Shown piece by piece: positions 7,762-16,391 of a stretch of DNA of 48,993 bases. The stretch lies in contig JAFUTY010000070.1 of assembly GCA_017484005.1 (NCBI GenBank), positions 1 to 48,993 of the forward strand, read 5' to 3'. The stretch comes from Selenomonadaceae bacterium. Lineage in GTDB: Bacteria > Bacillota > Negativicutes > Selenomonadales > Selenomonadaceae. How positions within the stretch are numbered: the stretch's first letter is position 1; each line of letters begins with the position of its first letter. Below the pieces are notes generated by a model, which worked only from the letters and a program-made list of their open reading frames with translations, was not told where the DNA came from and ran no database searches. Position numbers and translations under genes: made by a program.

Positions 7762-9474
7762 CTAAAAATCTTTTAGCATCCAGATTTCATTTTTATTATA
7801 ACAAAAATGATCTAAAAACGGCTCGACTCCATTTTTATTTTCGAGATATATGAGTTCAAGATGAATTGCCTCTTTGAAATTTTTTGATTCGATGGCAGTG
7901 ATAATTTTTTTGAGAATGCTCGTTTGAGGATTTGTATCTTCCGCAAAAAATTCGTCCCAATCAACAAGATGTGCATTTTCTCGAATCACTTTCTGCCGCG
8001 CCAACCATAAATCAAATATTTTATCGAGTTTCGATTTTGTATCGATGTGAATTTGATATGCGAATGCAGCTAGAACGAATCCAAGAAAATCAAGGAGAAT
8101 AGTGACAATTACTTTTGGATTTTGAGAATTCTGATCGGCATGAAGTCTCATTGAACTCAGCGAATCGCTCAGATAAACAATCTTTGATCTTTTTCGTCCA
8201 ATTTCCATGAAAGTTGAAACATCCCACATCGAATCATCTTGAACTCCCGCAAAATTTCCAATTCGAGGAATTCCATTGATATCTTTCCATAGATCATGTT
8301 TTCGAAAGAGAATCGTGGTAAGTTCTCCAACTGCATTTGAAAAAGTTTCGAGTATCATTCGAGTCAAAAATCGCGACTCAATGATTGTATCATTTGCAGG
8401 ACTGAATGTTGCTTCGTTAATTGGATTGCCATCCGAATCGATTATATTTCTAGCTGACGCGATAAATGCAATTTCACCGACAAGATCGCTCTGAAAAATT
8501 TGCATCATTCGCTCGATTTTTTCCGGCTTGATTAAATCATCATGATAAAGATATTGAATGAATTCACCATGACAATCCTCGAGCAATTTCTGCATATTTC
8601 CCCGCCCATTGAATCCCAGCGGTTTTTCATGACGATCGTAAAATAGATTTCGATGTTTTTTGAGATAAGGTTTGATCAATTTTTGAACTCGATCATCCGT
8701 TGAATCATCGCCAACTAGAATTTCGATGTTGGGATAAGTCTGATTCAATGCAGATTCGAGCGCGAGTTTAAAAAATTCTGGTTGATTATACGACGGAATT
8801 AGAATCGAGACGAGCGGAAGAAATTTTTTGTAATATCGATCGAAGAATTTTCGGCGATCCGATTCGATTGTCTGACGTTGATAAATGCTTGGTTGATTGA
8901 AAATCGCGATCGGTTCATCTTTTGGAGTCATTGCGACAACTGATTGAAATCCTTTTGATTTGAGATTTAAACATATCGCCGCACCGAGATATTCATCTGC
9001 AACTTCAGAATCAAAATCGATTTCATTTCCGAACGTCACGATTAAAGATGGATCAATCGCTTGAACTTCTTGAAAAATATATGGCTCGCGAAAATTATCT
9101 CGAGTTGCAGTTTCGCCGTCTGAAGTGAATGTATAAGATCCAAAAATCGATTGAGCTTTGGAAAAATCTGCATCGATTGGAATTTCAGAGCCGAGAAATC
9201 CAATCAATCGAATCTCAGAAAAATTTTCTTCTATGAATCCAATTGAATTCCAAATTTGATCGTTGATTTGCAAAATCGAGTCCGTCGTCCAAAATTTAAA
9301 ATATGAATCATCTTGGACTTTGCTGAATGCCTCGCCGATTGTCTTTCCAAATGCAAAAATCAATTTGAATTTGAAATCCTTCGGTGATTTGAAATTCTGA
9401 AGCATTTCGATAATTCGATCTTGATTCGATGGATCTCGAAGATAAACTATGAATGAGATTTTTTGATTCTCCAT
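7762..9474 (-). CDS. Two-domain glycosyltransferase (StrF-like + GT2)
   Basis: This 570-residue cytosolic protein has a StrF-like N-terminal part (1-210; note RLIGFLGSEIP at 89-99) and a GT2 domain from residue 221 (LVSILIPSYNQPEFF). The nucleotide-binding GDDS is at 255-258 and a metal-binding HDDL at 311-314. It probably adds a sugar to a cell-surface glycan; donor and acceptor are unknown. The ATG at 9474 has a GGGAGTAA site; an upstream in-frame start at 9531 would place the initiation region inside a terminator stem. It is a clear paralogue of the gene at 10859-12622, from which it is separated by phosphofructokinase. Confidence 0.85.
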   Translation of the reverse strand: MENQKISFIVYLRDPSNQDRIIEMLQNFKSPKDFKFKLIFAFGKTIGEAFSKVQDDSYFKFWTTDSILQINDQIWNSIGFIEENFSEIRLIGFLGSEIPIDADFSKAQSIFGSYTFTSDGETATRDNFREPYIFQEVQAIDPSLIVTFGNEIDFDSEVADEYLGAAICLNLKSKGFQSVVAMTPKDEPIAIFNQPSIYQRQTIESDRRKFFDRYYKKFLPLVSILIPSYNQPEFFKLALESALNQTYPNIEILVGDDSTDDRVQKLIKPYLKKHRNLFYDRHEKPLGFNGRGNMQKLLEDCHGEFIQYLYHDDLIKPEKIERMMQIFQSDLVGEIAFIASARNIIDSDGNPINEATFSPANDTIIESRFLTRMILETFSNAVGELTTILFRKHDLWKDINGIPRIGNFAGVQDDSMWDVSTFMEIGRKRSKIVYLSDSLSSMRLHADQNSQNPKVIVTILLDFLGFVLAAFAYQIHIDTKSKLDKIFDLWLARQKVIRENAHLVDWDEFFAEDTNPQTSILKKIITAIESKNFKEAIHLELIYLENKNGVEPFLDHFCYNKNEIWMLKDF

Positions 9475-9493
9475 AAATTTACTCCCAACATAG

Positions 9494-9526
9494 AAAAACG
9501 AGGATGATCCGAGTTGGATCGTCCTC
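9494..9526 (-). terminator. Terminator between phosphofructokinase and the next glycosyltransferase
   Basis: On the minus strand CGAGGACGATCC/GGATCATCCTCG is followed by TTTTT, ending just before the GGGAG ribosome site of the next gene. A T6 run on the plus side means it could also act in reverse. Its position inside an otherwise co-directional gene run suggests partial termination. Confidence 0.75.
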
Positions 9527-9554
9527 GTCATTTTTTATTTGTGATTAGAAAATT

Positions 9555-10808
9555 TTATTCCGTCGCGAAAAGATATCCGTAACGTTCTTTGAAATCCTCG
9601 AGACTCATGCGGAATGCATTTGCGAGTCCTGGATCATTCAAATCATCCTGCTCGAGTCTCATCATGAATCCACGCGCGATTCTGTAATGGACAGATTCAA
9701 CATTCACGCGACGAACTTTAGTCTTTCCGGTTTCTGGATCGCGAATCTCGTCAAAAGTCATCGGGACAGCTTTGTTATCCTGAATCGTGATAAGAGATCC
9801 AGATTCTCCGCGCATCAAGAACTGCATCGCTTCATAACCGAGATTTCGAGCATAATCGATATCATAAGCGATTGGAGCAGCGCAGCGGAATTCATAACCG
9901 ATTTCTTTATCGACGATGCTGATGTTGAGATCGAGACGTCTCAATTCTGCCAAAACTTTCTGCTTGAGAATTTCGCCGAAGTCGAGCTCGCTGTAGTGAA
10001 TGTGACCATGTTCATCGAGGACAACATTGCCGAGCTCTTTGAAATCTTCTTCCGCGATTTTTTCGATAACGCCTTCCGCGATAACTGCAACGCCATAGCT
10101 CTTTCCGACGAGACGACGTTTGACAATCGAGCCGGTGATGATATCGACAACTTGCTGCAATCGAATTTTTTCCTGCGGGAATTCTTCAGGAATGATTGTG
10201 ACAGCTGCGCCGGCTGATCTTCCCATTCCAAGAGCAAGATGTCCAGCTGTGCGACCCATCGCGATAGCAAAATACCAGCGATTGTTCGATGTGCGAGCAT
10301 CTTCCATCAAGTTTTGAATTTCAGTCATTCCAAAAGCTCTGGCAGTTTCAAATCCGAACGTTGGAATTCCTTCTGGCAATGGAAGATCGTTATCGATTGT
10401 CTTTGGAACATGAACGACGTTGATTGTGCGACCAATGCTCCGCGCGAATTCTGAAACTTTGCTCGAAGAATATGCAGTATCATCTCCGCCGATTGTGACA
10501 AGATGAGTGACTCCGAGTTCAGTCAAAGTCTCGACAACAGTGCGAAGATCTGATTCTTTCTTTGTAGGATTGAATCGAGACATTTTCAGAATGCATCCGC
10601 CGGTCAAATGGATTCTGTTTGTGTTGGAAGGATCGAGACGAATGTAATTTTTCTCGCCGCGCCCGAGTCTCGAGAATCCCTCATAAATTCCCAAAACATC
10701 CCAGCCATGACGATATGCAGTGTTTGTAACTGCAGAGATAACAGCATTCATTCCTGGAGCTGGACCTCCACCGCAGACGATAGCAACGACATTTTTCACA
10801 CCGATCAT
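9555..10808 (-). CDS. Phosphofructokinase, probably pyrophosphate-dependent
   Basis: It phosphorylates fructose 6-phosphate to fructose 1,6-bisphosphate. The phosphoryl-donor loop is CGGGPAPGMN (12-21), and the catalytic block PKTIDND is at 135-141. Two positions discriminate the donor: GGDD (107-110) instead of the GGDG of ATP enzymes, and Lys in PKTIDND instead of Gly. Both indicate pyrophosphate as donor, which would make the step reversible. At 417 residues it is the size of the PFP-like group. The ATG has a GGGAG site. It sits between two glycosyltransferase paralogues. The donor call is inferred from residues, not measured. Confidence 0.88.
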   Translation of the reverse strand: MIGVKNVVAIVCGGGPAPGMNAVISAVTNTAYRHGWDVLGIYEGFSRLGRGEKNYIRLDPSNTNRIHLTGGCILKMSRFNPTKKESDLRTVVETLTELGVTHLVTIGGDDTAYSSSKVSEFARSIGRTINVVHVPKTIDNDLPLPEGIPTFGFETARAFGMTEIQNLMEDARTSNNRWYFAIAMGRTAGHLALGMGRSAGAAVTIIPEEFPQEKIRLQQVVDIITGSIVKRRLVGKSYGVAVIAEGVIEKIAEEDFKELGNVVLDEHGHIHYSELDFGEILKQKVLAELRRLDLNISIVDKEIGYEFRCAAPIAYDIDYARNLGYEAMQFLMRGESGSLITIQDNKAVPMTFDEIRDPETGKTKVRRVNVESVHYRIARGFMMRLEQDDLNDPGLANAFRMSLEDFKERYGYLFATE

Positions 10809-10858
10809 AAAGATTCTCCCTTCGATTTAGATTTTGGTTTGTGTGAAAATTCTTTATC

Positions 10859-12622
10859 TCAGGAAAAAATCCTGCCGAGCGGTGAAAGATCTTTGGACGC
10901 CTCCGGATCGATCGTTTTATCTTTGATGTAGTCAAGAATTTCGCTGATAACTGTGAGTCTATCGTTTCTGTCGAATGCACTTTGAATTTTTTTGTAACGA
11001 ATATATTCCGATGTTGGATTTTTCTCGAGCTCTTCAACATCCGGCAACAATGTATATCGAACTGTGAATAGATAATCCTCCAGCGCGATTTTGAATTCTT
11101 CCGCCGTCTCAAGATAAATTCGATTTCCATATGACAAACAAATCAGACTCAGCCAATCCAAAACGAGCGTGACTCTCATTTGCGGATCTGAAATATTTTG
11201 ATGCTCGTGAGATCGATACGCGCTCAAACACTCACGAATAAAAATGACATTTGGATTTTTCTGTCCGAGCTCAAGGAACGTTGAAACATCCCACATCGAG
11301 CGATCCTGCATTCCAAAGAAATAGCCAACGCGATGTTCATTCAATTTTTCCTGCCATAGATCATTTTTGCGAATCAAAACTGTCGTGAGTTCGCCGATGA
11401 AATTCGATCCCCAAGTCATTAATTTTTTACCGATCAATTTACTCGAATGAATTTCATCGCCAGCAGGAACGAATGGAGATCTCGGCTTGCCAGTTGAGTT
11501 GCCATCTGCATCGATGTTGTCGCGGGATGAAGTCACAAATGCAATTTCATTATTGAGATCGCGTTGGAAATAACTCATCATTCGAGAAATTTTTGTTGGA
11601 TAGATCAAATCGTCATGGAGCAGGAATTGAACAAATTCGCCGCGAGAATTTTTGAGCAGACTCTGCATGTTATTGAGCCCATTGATTCCAAGCGAGCCGC
11701 CATGATTTTCATATTTGATATTTCGATAGGAACGCGAGAATTGATCGGAAATTTTTTGAATTTCATCGCCATCGCTGTCATCACCGATCAAAATTTCGAT
11801 GTTTGGATAATCCTGCTTGACTGCGCTATTGAGTGCCTCACGGAAAAATTCCGGCTGATTGTATGCAGGAATCAGAATCGAGACGAGCGGAAGATAATTC
11901 AATTCATAAGCCGATTTGAATTTCTGAAGTTGACGATCATAACTGTCGAATTCTGGAGTTGCTGGCTTGTATTGATCAGTTGATTCTTCTTCAAATTCCA
12001 TGTAAACACTTGGCGAATCAAACATCGCGAGCGGCTCATTTTGCATCGGGACAACTGTCAAAAATCCTTCCTTTGCAACGCGACAGCAGATCGATGCGCC
12101 GACAAAAAAATCTCCAATCGATTCATCGAAATGCACATCGACATCGCCACGAATTCCGATGAATGCTCCATCGACCGCCTGAACTTTCTGCTCAAAAACT
12201 GGATTAAATGTTGGGACGGAATAGATATCCTCGCCATCTTCCATTGAATAATTTCCATAGATCGATTGTGCGTTTCGAATATCTCCATTGACTGGAATTT
12301 CTGAACCGATTAAACCAATCAATCCAAGGTTCGGAACAGATTCAAAATGTCTCGCGAGATTTATGAAAACGTCCTCGTCGAGATTTGAGATTGAATCGTC
12401 AATGAAAAATCTGATATCTGCGGAAGTTTTGTTGAGACCTTTTTGATATGCTTGAGCGCGAGATCCTGTTTCAATTGTCAACTCGAGTTCATAACCTTTT
12501 GGCGCGTAGACATGTTGAAGAATTTCCAATACTCGATTTGATTTGCGTTCGTCAGATTGTCTAAGAATGATCGCGATTTTCTTTACATCTGATTTTGGTT
12601 GAGTTTTAGTTTTCAATTTCAC
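10859..12622 (-). CDS. Two-domain glycosyltransferase (StrF-like + GT2), paralogue
   Basis: It has the same architecture as the gene at 7762-9474. The StrF-like N-terminal half includes LGLIGLIGSEIP (99-110), and the GT2 domain begins near residue 246 (LVSILIPAYNQPEFF), with GDDS at 280-283 and HDDL at 336-339. The start is GTG at 12622, four bases overlapping the map stop (GTGA), with GAGGTAAT eight bases earlier. Translational coupling to map is therefore likely. Target glycan unknown. The paralogue pair probably arose by duplication followed by insertion of the phosphofructokinase gene, or by duplication around it. Confidence 0.85.
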   Translation of the reverse strand: MKLKTKTQPKSDVKKIAIILRQSDERKSNRVLEILQHVYAPKGYELELTIETGSRAQAYQKGLNKTSADIRFFIDDSISNLDEDVFINLARHFESVPNLGLIGLIGSEIPVNGDIRNAQSIYGNYSMEDGEDIYSVPTFNPVFEQKVQAVDGAFIGIRGDVDVHFDESIGDFFVGASICCRVAKEGFLTVVPMQNEPLAMFDSPSVYMEFEEESTDQYKPATPEFDSYDRQLQKFKSAYELNYLPLVSILIPAYNQPEFFREALNSAVKQDYPNIEILIGDDSDGDEIQKISDQFSRSYRNIKYENHGGSLGINGLNNMQSLLKNSRGEFVQFLLHDDLIYPTKISRMMSYFQRDLNNEIAFVTSSRDNIDADGNSTGKPRSPFVPAGDEIHSSKLIGKKLMTWGSNFIGELTTVLIRKNDLWQEKLNEHRVGYFFGMQDRSMWDVSTFLELGQKNPNVIFIRECLSAYRSHEHQNISDPQMRVTLVLDWLSLICLSYGNRIYLETAEEFKIALEDYLFTVRYTLLPDVEELEKNPTSEYIRYKKIQSAFDRNDRLTVISEILDYIKDKTIDPEASKDLSPLGRIFS

Positions 12623-13494
12623 TTTGAAATTACCTCATTTCCGTTTTCAGTGATCAAGATTGTATGTTCCCATTGCGCGGAAAGTTTTTTATCAGCCGTT
12701 CGCACCGTCCAATGATCTATTGGATCAACCGTGACTTTTTTCCCTCCTTGATTGATCATTGGCTCGACAGTGATAGTCATTCCAGGCACGAGGAGCATTC
12801 CTGTATTTGCGTGAGATTCATGCGACACGAATGGTTCAAGATGAAATTTTTTCCCGACGCCATGCCCGCCTAATGCTGTAACGACTGAAAATCCATTTTT
12901 ATGAGCATGTTTTGCGCAGACTGCACCGATATCTCCGACGAATTTCCAAGGCTGAGCCGCTTCAATTCCGAGCATCATGCATTCGCGAGTGACTCGAACT
13001 AATTTTTCAGCTTCCGGAGAAGTTTTTCCACCGACAATATACATTCTCGACGCGTCTGCAAAATATCCATGAAGATCCGTCGTGATATCGACGTTGACAA
13101 TATCTCCCTCGCGCAAAATTGTATCTCGCGACGGAATTCCATGACAGACAACTTCATTGACTGAAATGCAAATCGATTTTGGAAATCCCTCGTAATGCAG
13201 ACATGATGGATGTCCGCCATGCTCAACGATGAATTCATGCGCCGCGTCATTCAAAGTCAGTGTATCGATTCCAGGTTTGACGAGCTCATCCATTAAATCC
13301 AGTGCGCCATTATTGATTACAGCGGCTTTTCGAATTCCCTCGATGTCTCGCTCATTGTTTATAACTCGATGCGGTGGCGGTTCTTGTTGAAGAAATTCAT
13401 CGAAATCCATTGCGTCAATTTTTTCATCGAATTCCATGTGACAGCGTTTATATTTTTTACCACTGCCGCACCAACAGAGTTCATTTTTACTCAT
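12619..13494 (-). CDS. map: Methionine aminopeptidase with SEC-C zinc motif
   Basis: It removes the initiator methionine from nascent proteins. The N-terminus is a SEC-C zinc knuckle (Cys7, Cys9, Cys18, His19), and a linker leads to the pita-bread catalytic domain. All five metal ligands are visible: Asp136, Asp147, His211, Glu244 and Glu276. The catalytic-region His is in VCHGIP. At 291 residues it matches SEC-C-bearing MetAPs of Firmicutes. The ATG has an AGAGGTG site and a strong promoter lies directly upstream. It heads an operon of surface-glycan glycosyltransferases, phosphofructokinase and lysA, an odd association for a housekeeping gene. Confidence 0.93.
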   Translation of the reverse strand: MSKNELCWCGSGKKYKRCHMEFDEKIDAMDFDEFLQQEPPPHRVINNERDIEGIRKAAVINNGALDLMDELVKPGIDTLTLNDAAHEFIVEHGGHPSCLHYEGFPKSICISVNEVVCHGIPSRDTILREGDIVNVDITTDLHGYFADASRMYIVGGKTSPEAEKLVRVTRECMMLGIEAAQPWKFVGDIGAVCAKHAHKNGFSVVTALGGHGVGKKFHLEPFVSHESHANTGMLLVPGMTITVEPMINQGGKKVTVDPIDHWTVRTADKKLSAQWEHTILITENGNEVISK

Positions 13495-13524
13495 TGAAAC
13501 ACCTCTTAGAATTTTTTCGACACT

Positions 13525-13553
13525 ATTATAATGTAGGAAATTGAATCTGTGAA
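13525..13553 (-). promoter_or_regulatory. Promoter of the map operon
   Basis: On the minus strand TTCACA, a 17-bp spacer and a perfect TATAAT lie about 30 bases upstream of the map ATG. It is the best promoter for the five-gene run down to lysA. Confidence 0.75.
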
Positions 13554-13559
13554 AAAATT

Positions 13560-14987
13560 TTAATATGCACCGCGGCTCTGCAATACTGCTTTCACAGTTT
13601 TAAAAAGATACATCAAATCAATCCACACCGACCAATTTCGAACGTACCATGTATCCATTGCGACGCGCTCCTCGTAAGTTGTATCACTTCGACCTGAGAC
13701 TTGCCACATTCCAGTAATTCCAGGCAGCACCATGAAATATTCGCGAATGTTTTTTTGATATCGAGGAATTTCAGCTTTCACAATCGGGCGAGGACCTACT
13801 AAACTCATATCTCCGCAAATCACATTCCAAAGTTGAGGCAATTCATCGAGACTCGTTCGACGCAAAAAATTTCCAAGCTTCGTGACTCGAGGATCATTTG
13901 TCAATTTGAAACTCTCTTCCCATTCTTGACGAGCCTCTGGATTTTTTTCGAGATACTCTTTCAAAACTTCTTGAGCGTTCGGAATCATTGTCTGGAATTT
14001 GTAACATGAAAATTCTCGACCATTCCGCCCGACTCGTCGATGTGCAAAGATCACTCGACCTCGATTATCAATCGCAACGATTATCGCAAGGATCAATAAA
14101 ATCGGTGAGATCAAAATTCCACCGGTGATCGTGAAAAATAGATCGAACAATCTTTTGATTAATCGATTGTACCAGCGTGAAAGATTGTTGCGGAGATTCA
14201 ACATCAAAATTTTTTCGCTGAATAGAATTCGAAGATCTGCATCAGCCATCGGTGTACCAATCAAATCCGGAACGAATGAAATGTTTTTGACATACGGCTG
14301 AATCGCGACGATTAAATCCTGCAGATGATCTTTCGAAAGTCCTGGCGCGGCGATTATGACTGTCTCGATTTTTGTCCGTCGAACTAATTTTTTAGCTTCG
14401 GAAAATCCTCCGAGAATTTTGAACTCCTTCGGAAGAGTTGTCGAAATTGGATGATCGTCAACAATCCCAATAATTTCATATCGATAGCCGACGTCATTTT
14501 CCCAAAATCTCAACATGCATTCCGCAGTCTTTCCAGCTCCGATCAATAACACCGGCTCATAAAAAAATTTGCGCCGTTTGATAAATTTCAGGATCATGTA
14601 TCGAATCAGACAAACATCGATCAGAGAAAAAATTCCGAACAAAATTATAAACAATCTCGATGCCTGCTCGCTCGCCTTTAAAAAATAGATTAAAATTATC
14701 GACGCCATCCAACCGAAGAAAATCGCTTTGAACAGACTTCGCAAAATATCAACGATCGGCTGCGCTGAATCATAAGTTCGCGGCGCAATGAAAATCAGAT
14801 ACAGCGCGGGAATCCAAATGTAAATGTAGGAATCTGAATAAAGATACCGAACATGATTCCAAAAATCGAGGCAGTCGCGAAGGATGAATGAGATGTGTTC
14901 AGCTAAAACGATTCCGAGATAATCGCCGAGCGCAAAGATTATCGGCAGAAATATTTTGCGTTTTGAGATTATGTCTTTCACCTCCAA
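13560..14987 (-). CDS. Undecaprenyl-phosphate sugar-1-phosphate transferase (WbaP type)
   Basis: This membrane enzyme initiates surface polysaccharide by moving a sugar 1-phosphate onto undecaprenyl phosphate. Four hydrophobic segments lie in the first 140 residues, a CoA-binding-like domain follows (VLLIGAGKTAECML near 155), and one more membrane segment leads into the catalytic domain (KRLFDLFFTITGG; RVGRNGREFSCYKFQTM; DELPQLWNVICGDMSLVGPR). At 475 residues it is full length. The sugar (galactose, glucose or other) cannot be told. The start is uncertain: TTG 14987 and GTG 14981 lie at or inside the GGAGGTG ribosome site, while the codon at the usual distance is ATA (14972-14970). It is divergent from the GT9 pair. 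Confidence 0.9.
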   Translation of the reverse strand: MEVKDIISKRKIFLPIIFALGDYLGIVLAEHISFILRDCLDFWNHVRYLYSDSYIYIWIPALYLIFIAPRTYDSAQPIVDILRSLFKAIFFGWMASIILIYFLKASEQASRLFIILFGIFSLIDVCLIRYMILKFIKRRKFFYEPVLLIGAGKTAECMLRFWENDVGYRYEIIGIVDDHPISTTLPKEFKILGGFSEAKKLVRRTKIETVIIAAPGLSKDHLQDLIVAIQPYVKNISFVPDLIGTPMADADLRILFSEKILMLNLRNNLSRWYNRLIKRLFDLFFTITGGILISPILLILAIIVAIDNRGRVIFAHRRVGRNGREFSCYKFQTMIPNAQEVLKEYLEKNPEARQEWEESFKLTNDPRVTKLGNFLRRTSLDELPQLWNVICGDMSLVGPRPIVKAEIPRYQKNIREYFMVLPGITGMWQVSGRSDTTYEERVAMDTWYVRNWSVWIDLMYLFKTVKAVLQSRGAY

Positions 14988-14999
14988 AAAATTTTGAGT

Positions 15000-15008
15000 A
15001 TCATACCA
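15000..15008 (-). promoter_or_regulatory. Extended -10 element of the sugar transferase gene
   Basis: On the minus strand TGGTATGAT (extended -10) lies about 25 bases before the codon expected as start. No good -35 is visible, as is usual for extended -10 promoters. Confidence 0.45.
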
Positions 15009-15065
15009 TAGATTTGATCTAAAAAATTCCGAGACAAAATTGAATTTATCGGAGCGTGATAAAAT

Positions 15066-16379
15066 TTGTCAATTCAAAACATCATCGATGTCTACACAAG
15101 AATCGCTGATAACGTCATCGAGAAGAATCAATTCAGCTCTTTGAGATTCAAAAACACTCTCGAGCCGATTTTTGAGCGTGAAGGTTATCGCAAAAACATG
15201 TTCGATTCGAAAGAGAATCCAGGACTTCGAATCATGATTTTGCAAGACGCGAGCATCGGCGATTTCATTCTCCTTTCACCATGTATCCGCGAAATTCGTC
15301 GAATCTATCCAACGGCGCGAATCAGTCTAGTCATTCACGATAGAGCGCATGAACTCGCAATGAGTTGTCCATATGTTGATGAAGTGATTCAATTCAACGC
15401 GTTTGAAAATATGCGCGACTTCAAAAAACTCTTCCGGCAATTCATCGGATTTTCCAAAACACTCCTCGAGCGTCATTTCGATATTGCATTTCTGTTCAAT
15501 CATTTCATGACTACATCGCTACTTGCATATATGTCCGGCGCGAGAGATCGAATTATCAGCGAGGGACAGGGAAATCCTCTCGAATTTGGAATTAATCCGG
15601 TTGATTTTACATCGCCGCTAGTCACAACAATTCTCCCGAGACTCGCTAAGACAAATCATTCAGTCGATAACAATTTAAAAATCCTCGATCATTTTATGCA
15701 TTCACCAATCCAAAATCGCGAGTTAGAAATTTGGTATACGCCACAGGATCTCGAGCTCGCTAAAAAAATCTTTTCACAACGGAATTTCAACAAGCCGCGT
15801 CGAGTCTATTCATTGACAGTCGGCGGAACGCGTCCAGGCAATTGGTATCCTCCGCAGATGTATGCGGCATTCGCTAAAACAGTTCTCGAACATGATAAAA
15901 ATGCATGTTTCATTTTAATCGGTTGGAAAAAGGAATTGCCGATCATTCGTAGATTTTTGGCGGAATTCCATGGACAATTCGTCGATCGCGTTTTGAATTT
16001 AGCAGGAGGACTCACACTCAGACAATGTGCAGCGATAATTTCACTTTGCACAGCTCACGTTGGAAATGACACTGGAACAATGCATATCGCGGCAGCAAAT
16101 CACATTCCATGTTTAGAAGTGACTCCGTATCCGGCGGATCAAAAATTGCGAGCAAATACGATCTTCTTGAGATTCGCGCCATATCATGTGCCTGGAGTAG
16201 TTGTACAGCCTGCAAAATCTCTTCCGGAATGCGTTGATAGTAAAGAATCTCACGGCTGTCGTTCGGAAAATAGACCTCACTGCATTACGACAATTCATCC
16301 GCAAAAATTGCTCGATGGATTTGTGCTCCTTCATCAGAAAATGCAACGCAACGATAGCTCGCTTTCGATGATTCATTGA
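15066..16379 (+). CDS. Glycosyltransferase family 9 (heptosyltransferase-like)
   Basis: It has a GT-B fold of the ADP-heptose:LPS heptosyltransferase family. The N-terminal domain has MILQDASIGDFILLSPCIREI, and the C-terminal donor site has GNDTGTMHIAAA. A cysteine cluster near the end (ECVDS...GC...HCITTI) is shared with the next gene. The start is TTG 15066 with GGAGCG upstream. It forms a two-gene unit with its tandem paralogue, ended by a terminator at 17670. It lies outside the main heptose operon, so its sugar may differ from heptose. The N-terminal 55 residues before the GT9 core are an extension not seen in WaaC. Confidence 0.85.
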   Translation: MSIQNIIDVYTRIADNVIEKNQFSSLRFKNTLEPIFEREGYRKNMFDSKENPGLRIMILQDASIGDFILLSPCIREIRRIYPTARISLVIHDRAHELAMSCPYVDEVIQFNAFENMRDFKKLFRQFIGFSKTLLERHFDIAFLFNHFMTTSLLAYMSGARDRIISEGQGNPLEFGINPVDFTSPLVTTILPRLAKTNHSVDNNLKILDHFMHSPIQNRELEIWYTPQDLELAKKIFSQRNFNKPRRVYSLTVGGTRPGNWYPPQMYAAFAKTVLEHDKNACFILIGWKKELPIIRRFLAEFHGQFVDRVLNLAGGLTLRQCAAIISLCTAHVGNDTGTMHIAAANHIPCLEVTPYPADQKLRANTIFLRFAPYHVPGVVVQPAKSLPECVDSKESHGCRSENRPHCITTIHPQKLLDGFVLLHQKMQRNDSSLSMIH

Positions 16380-16391
16380 GGAGATGATGTT

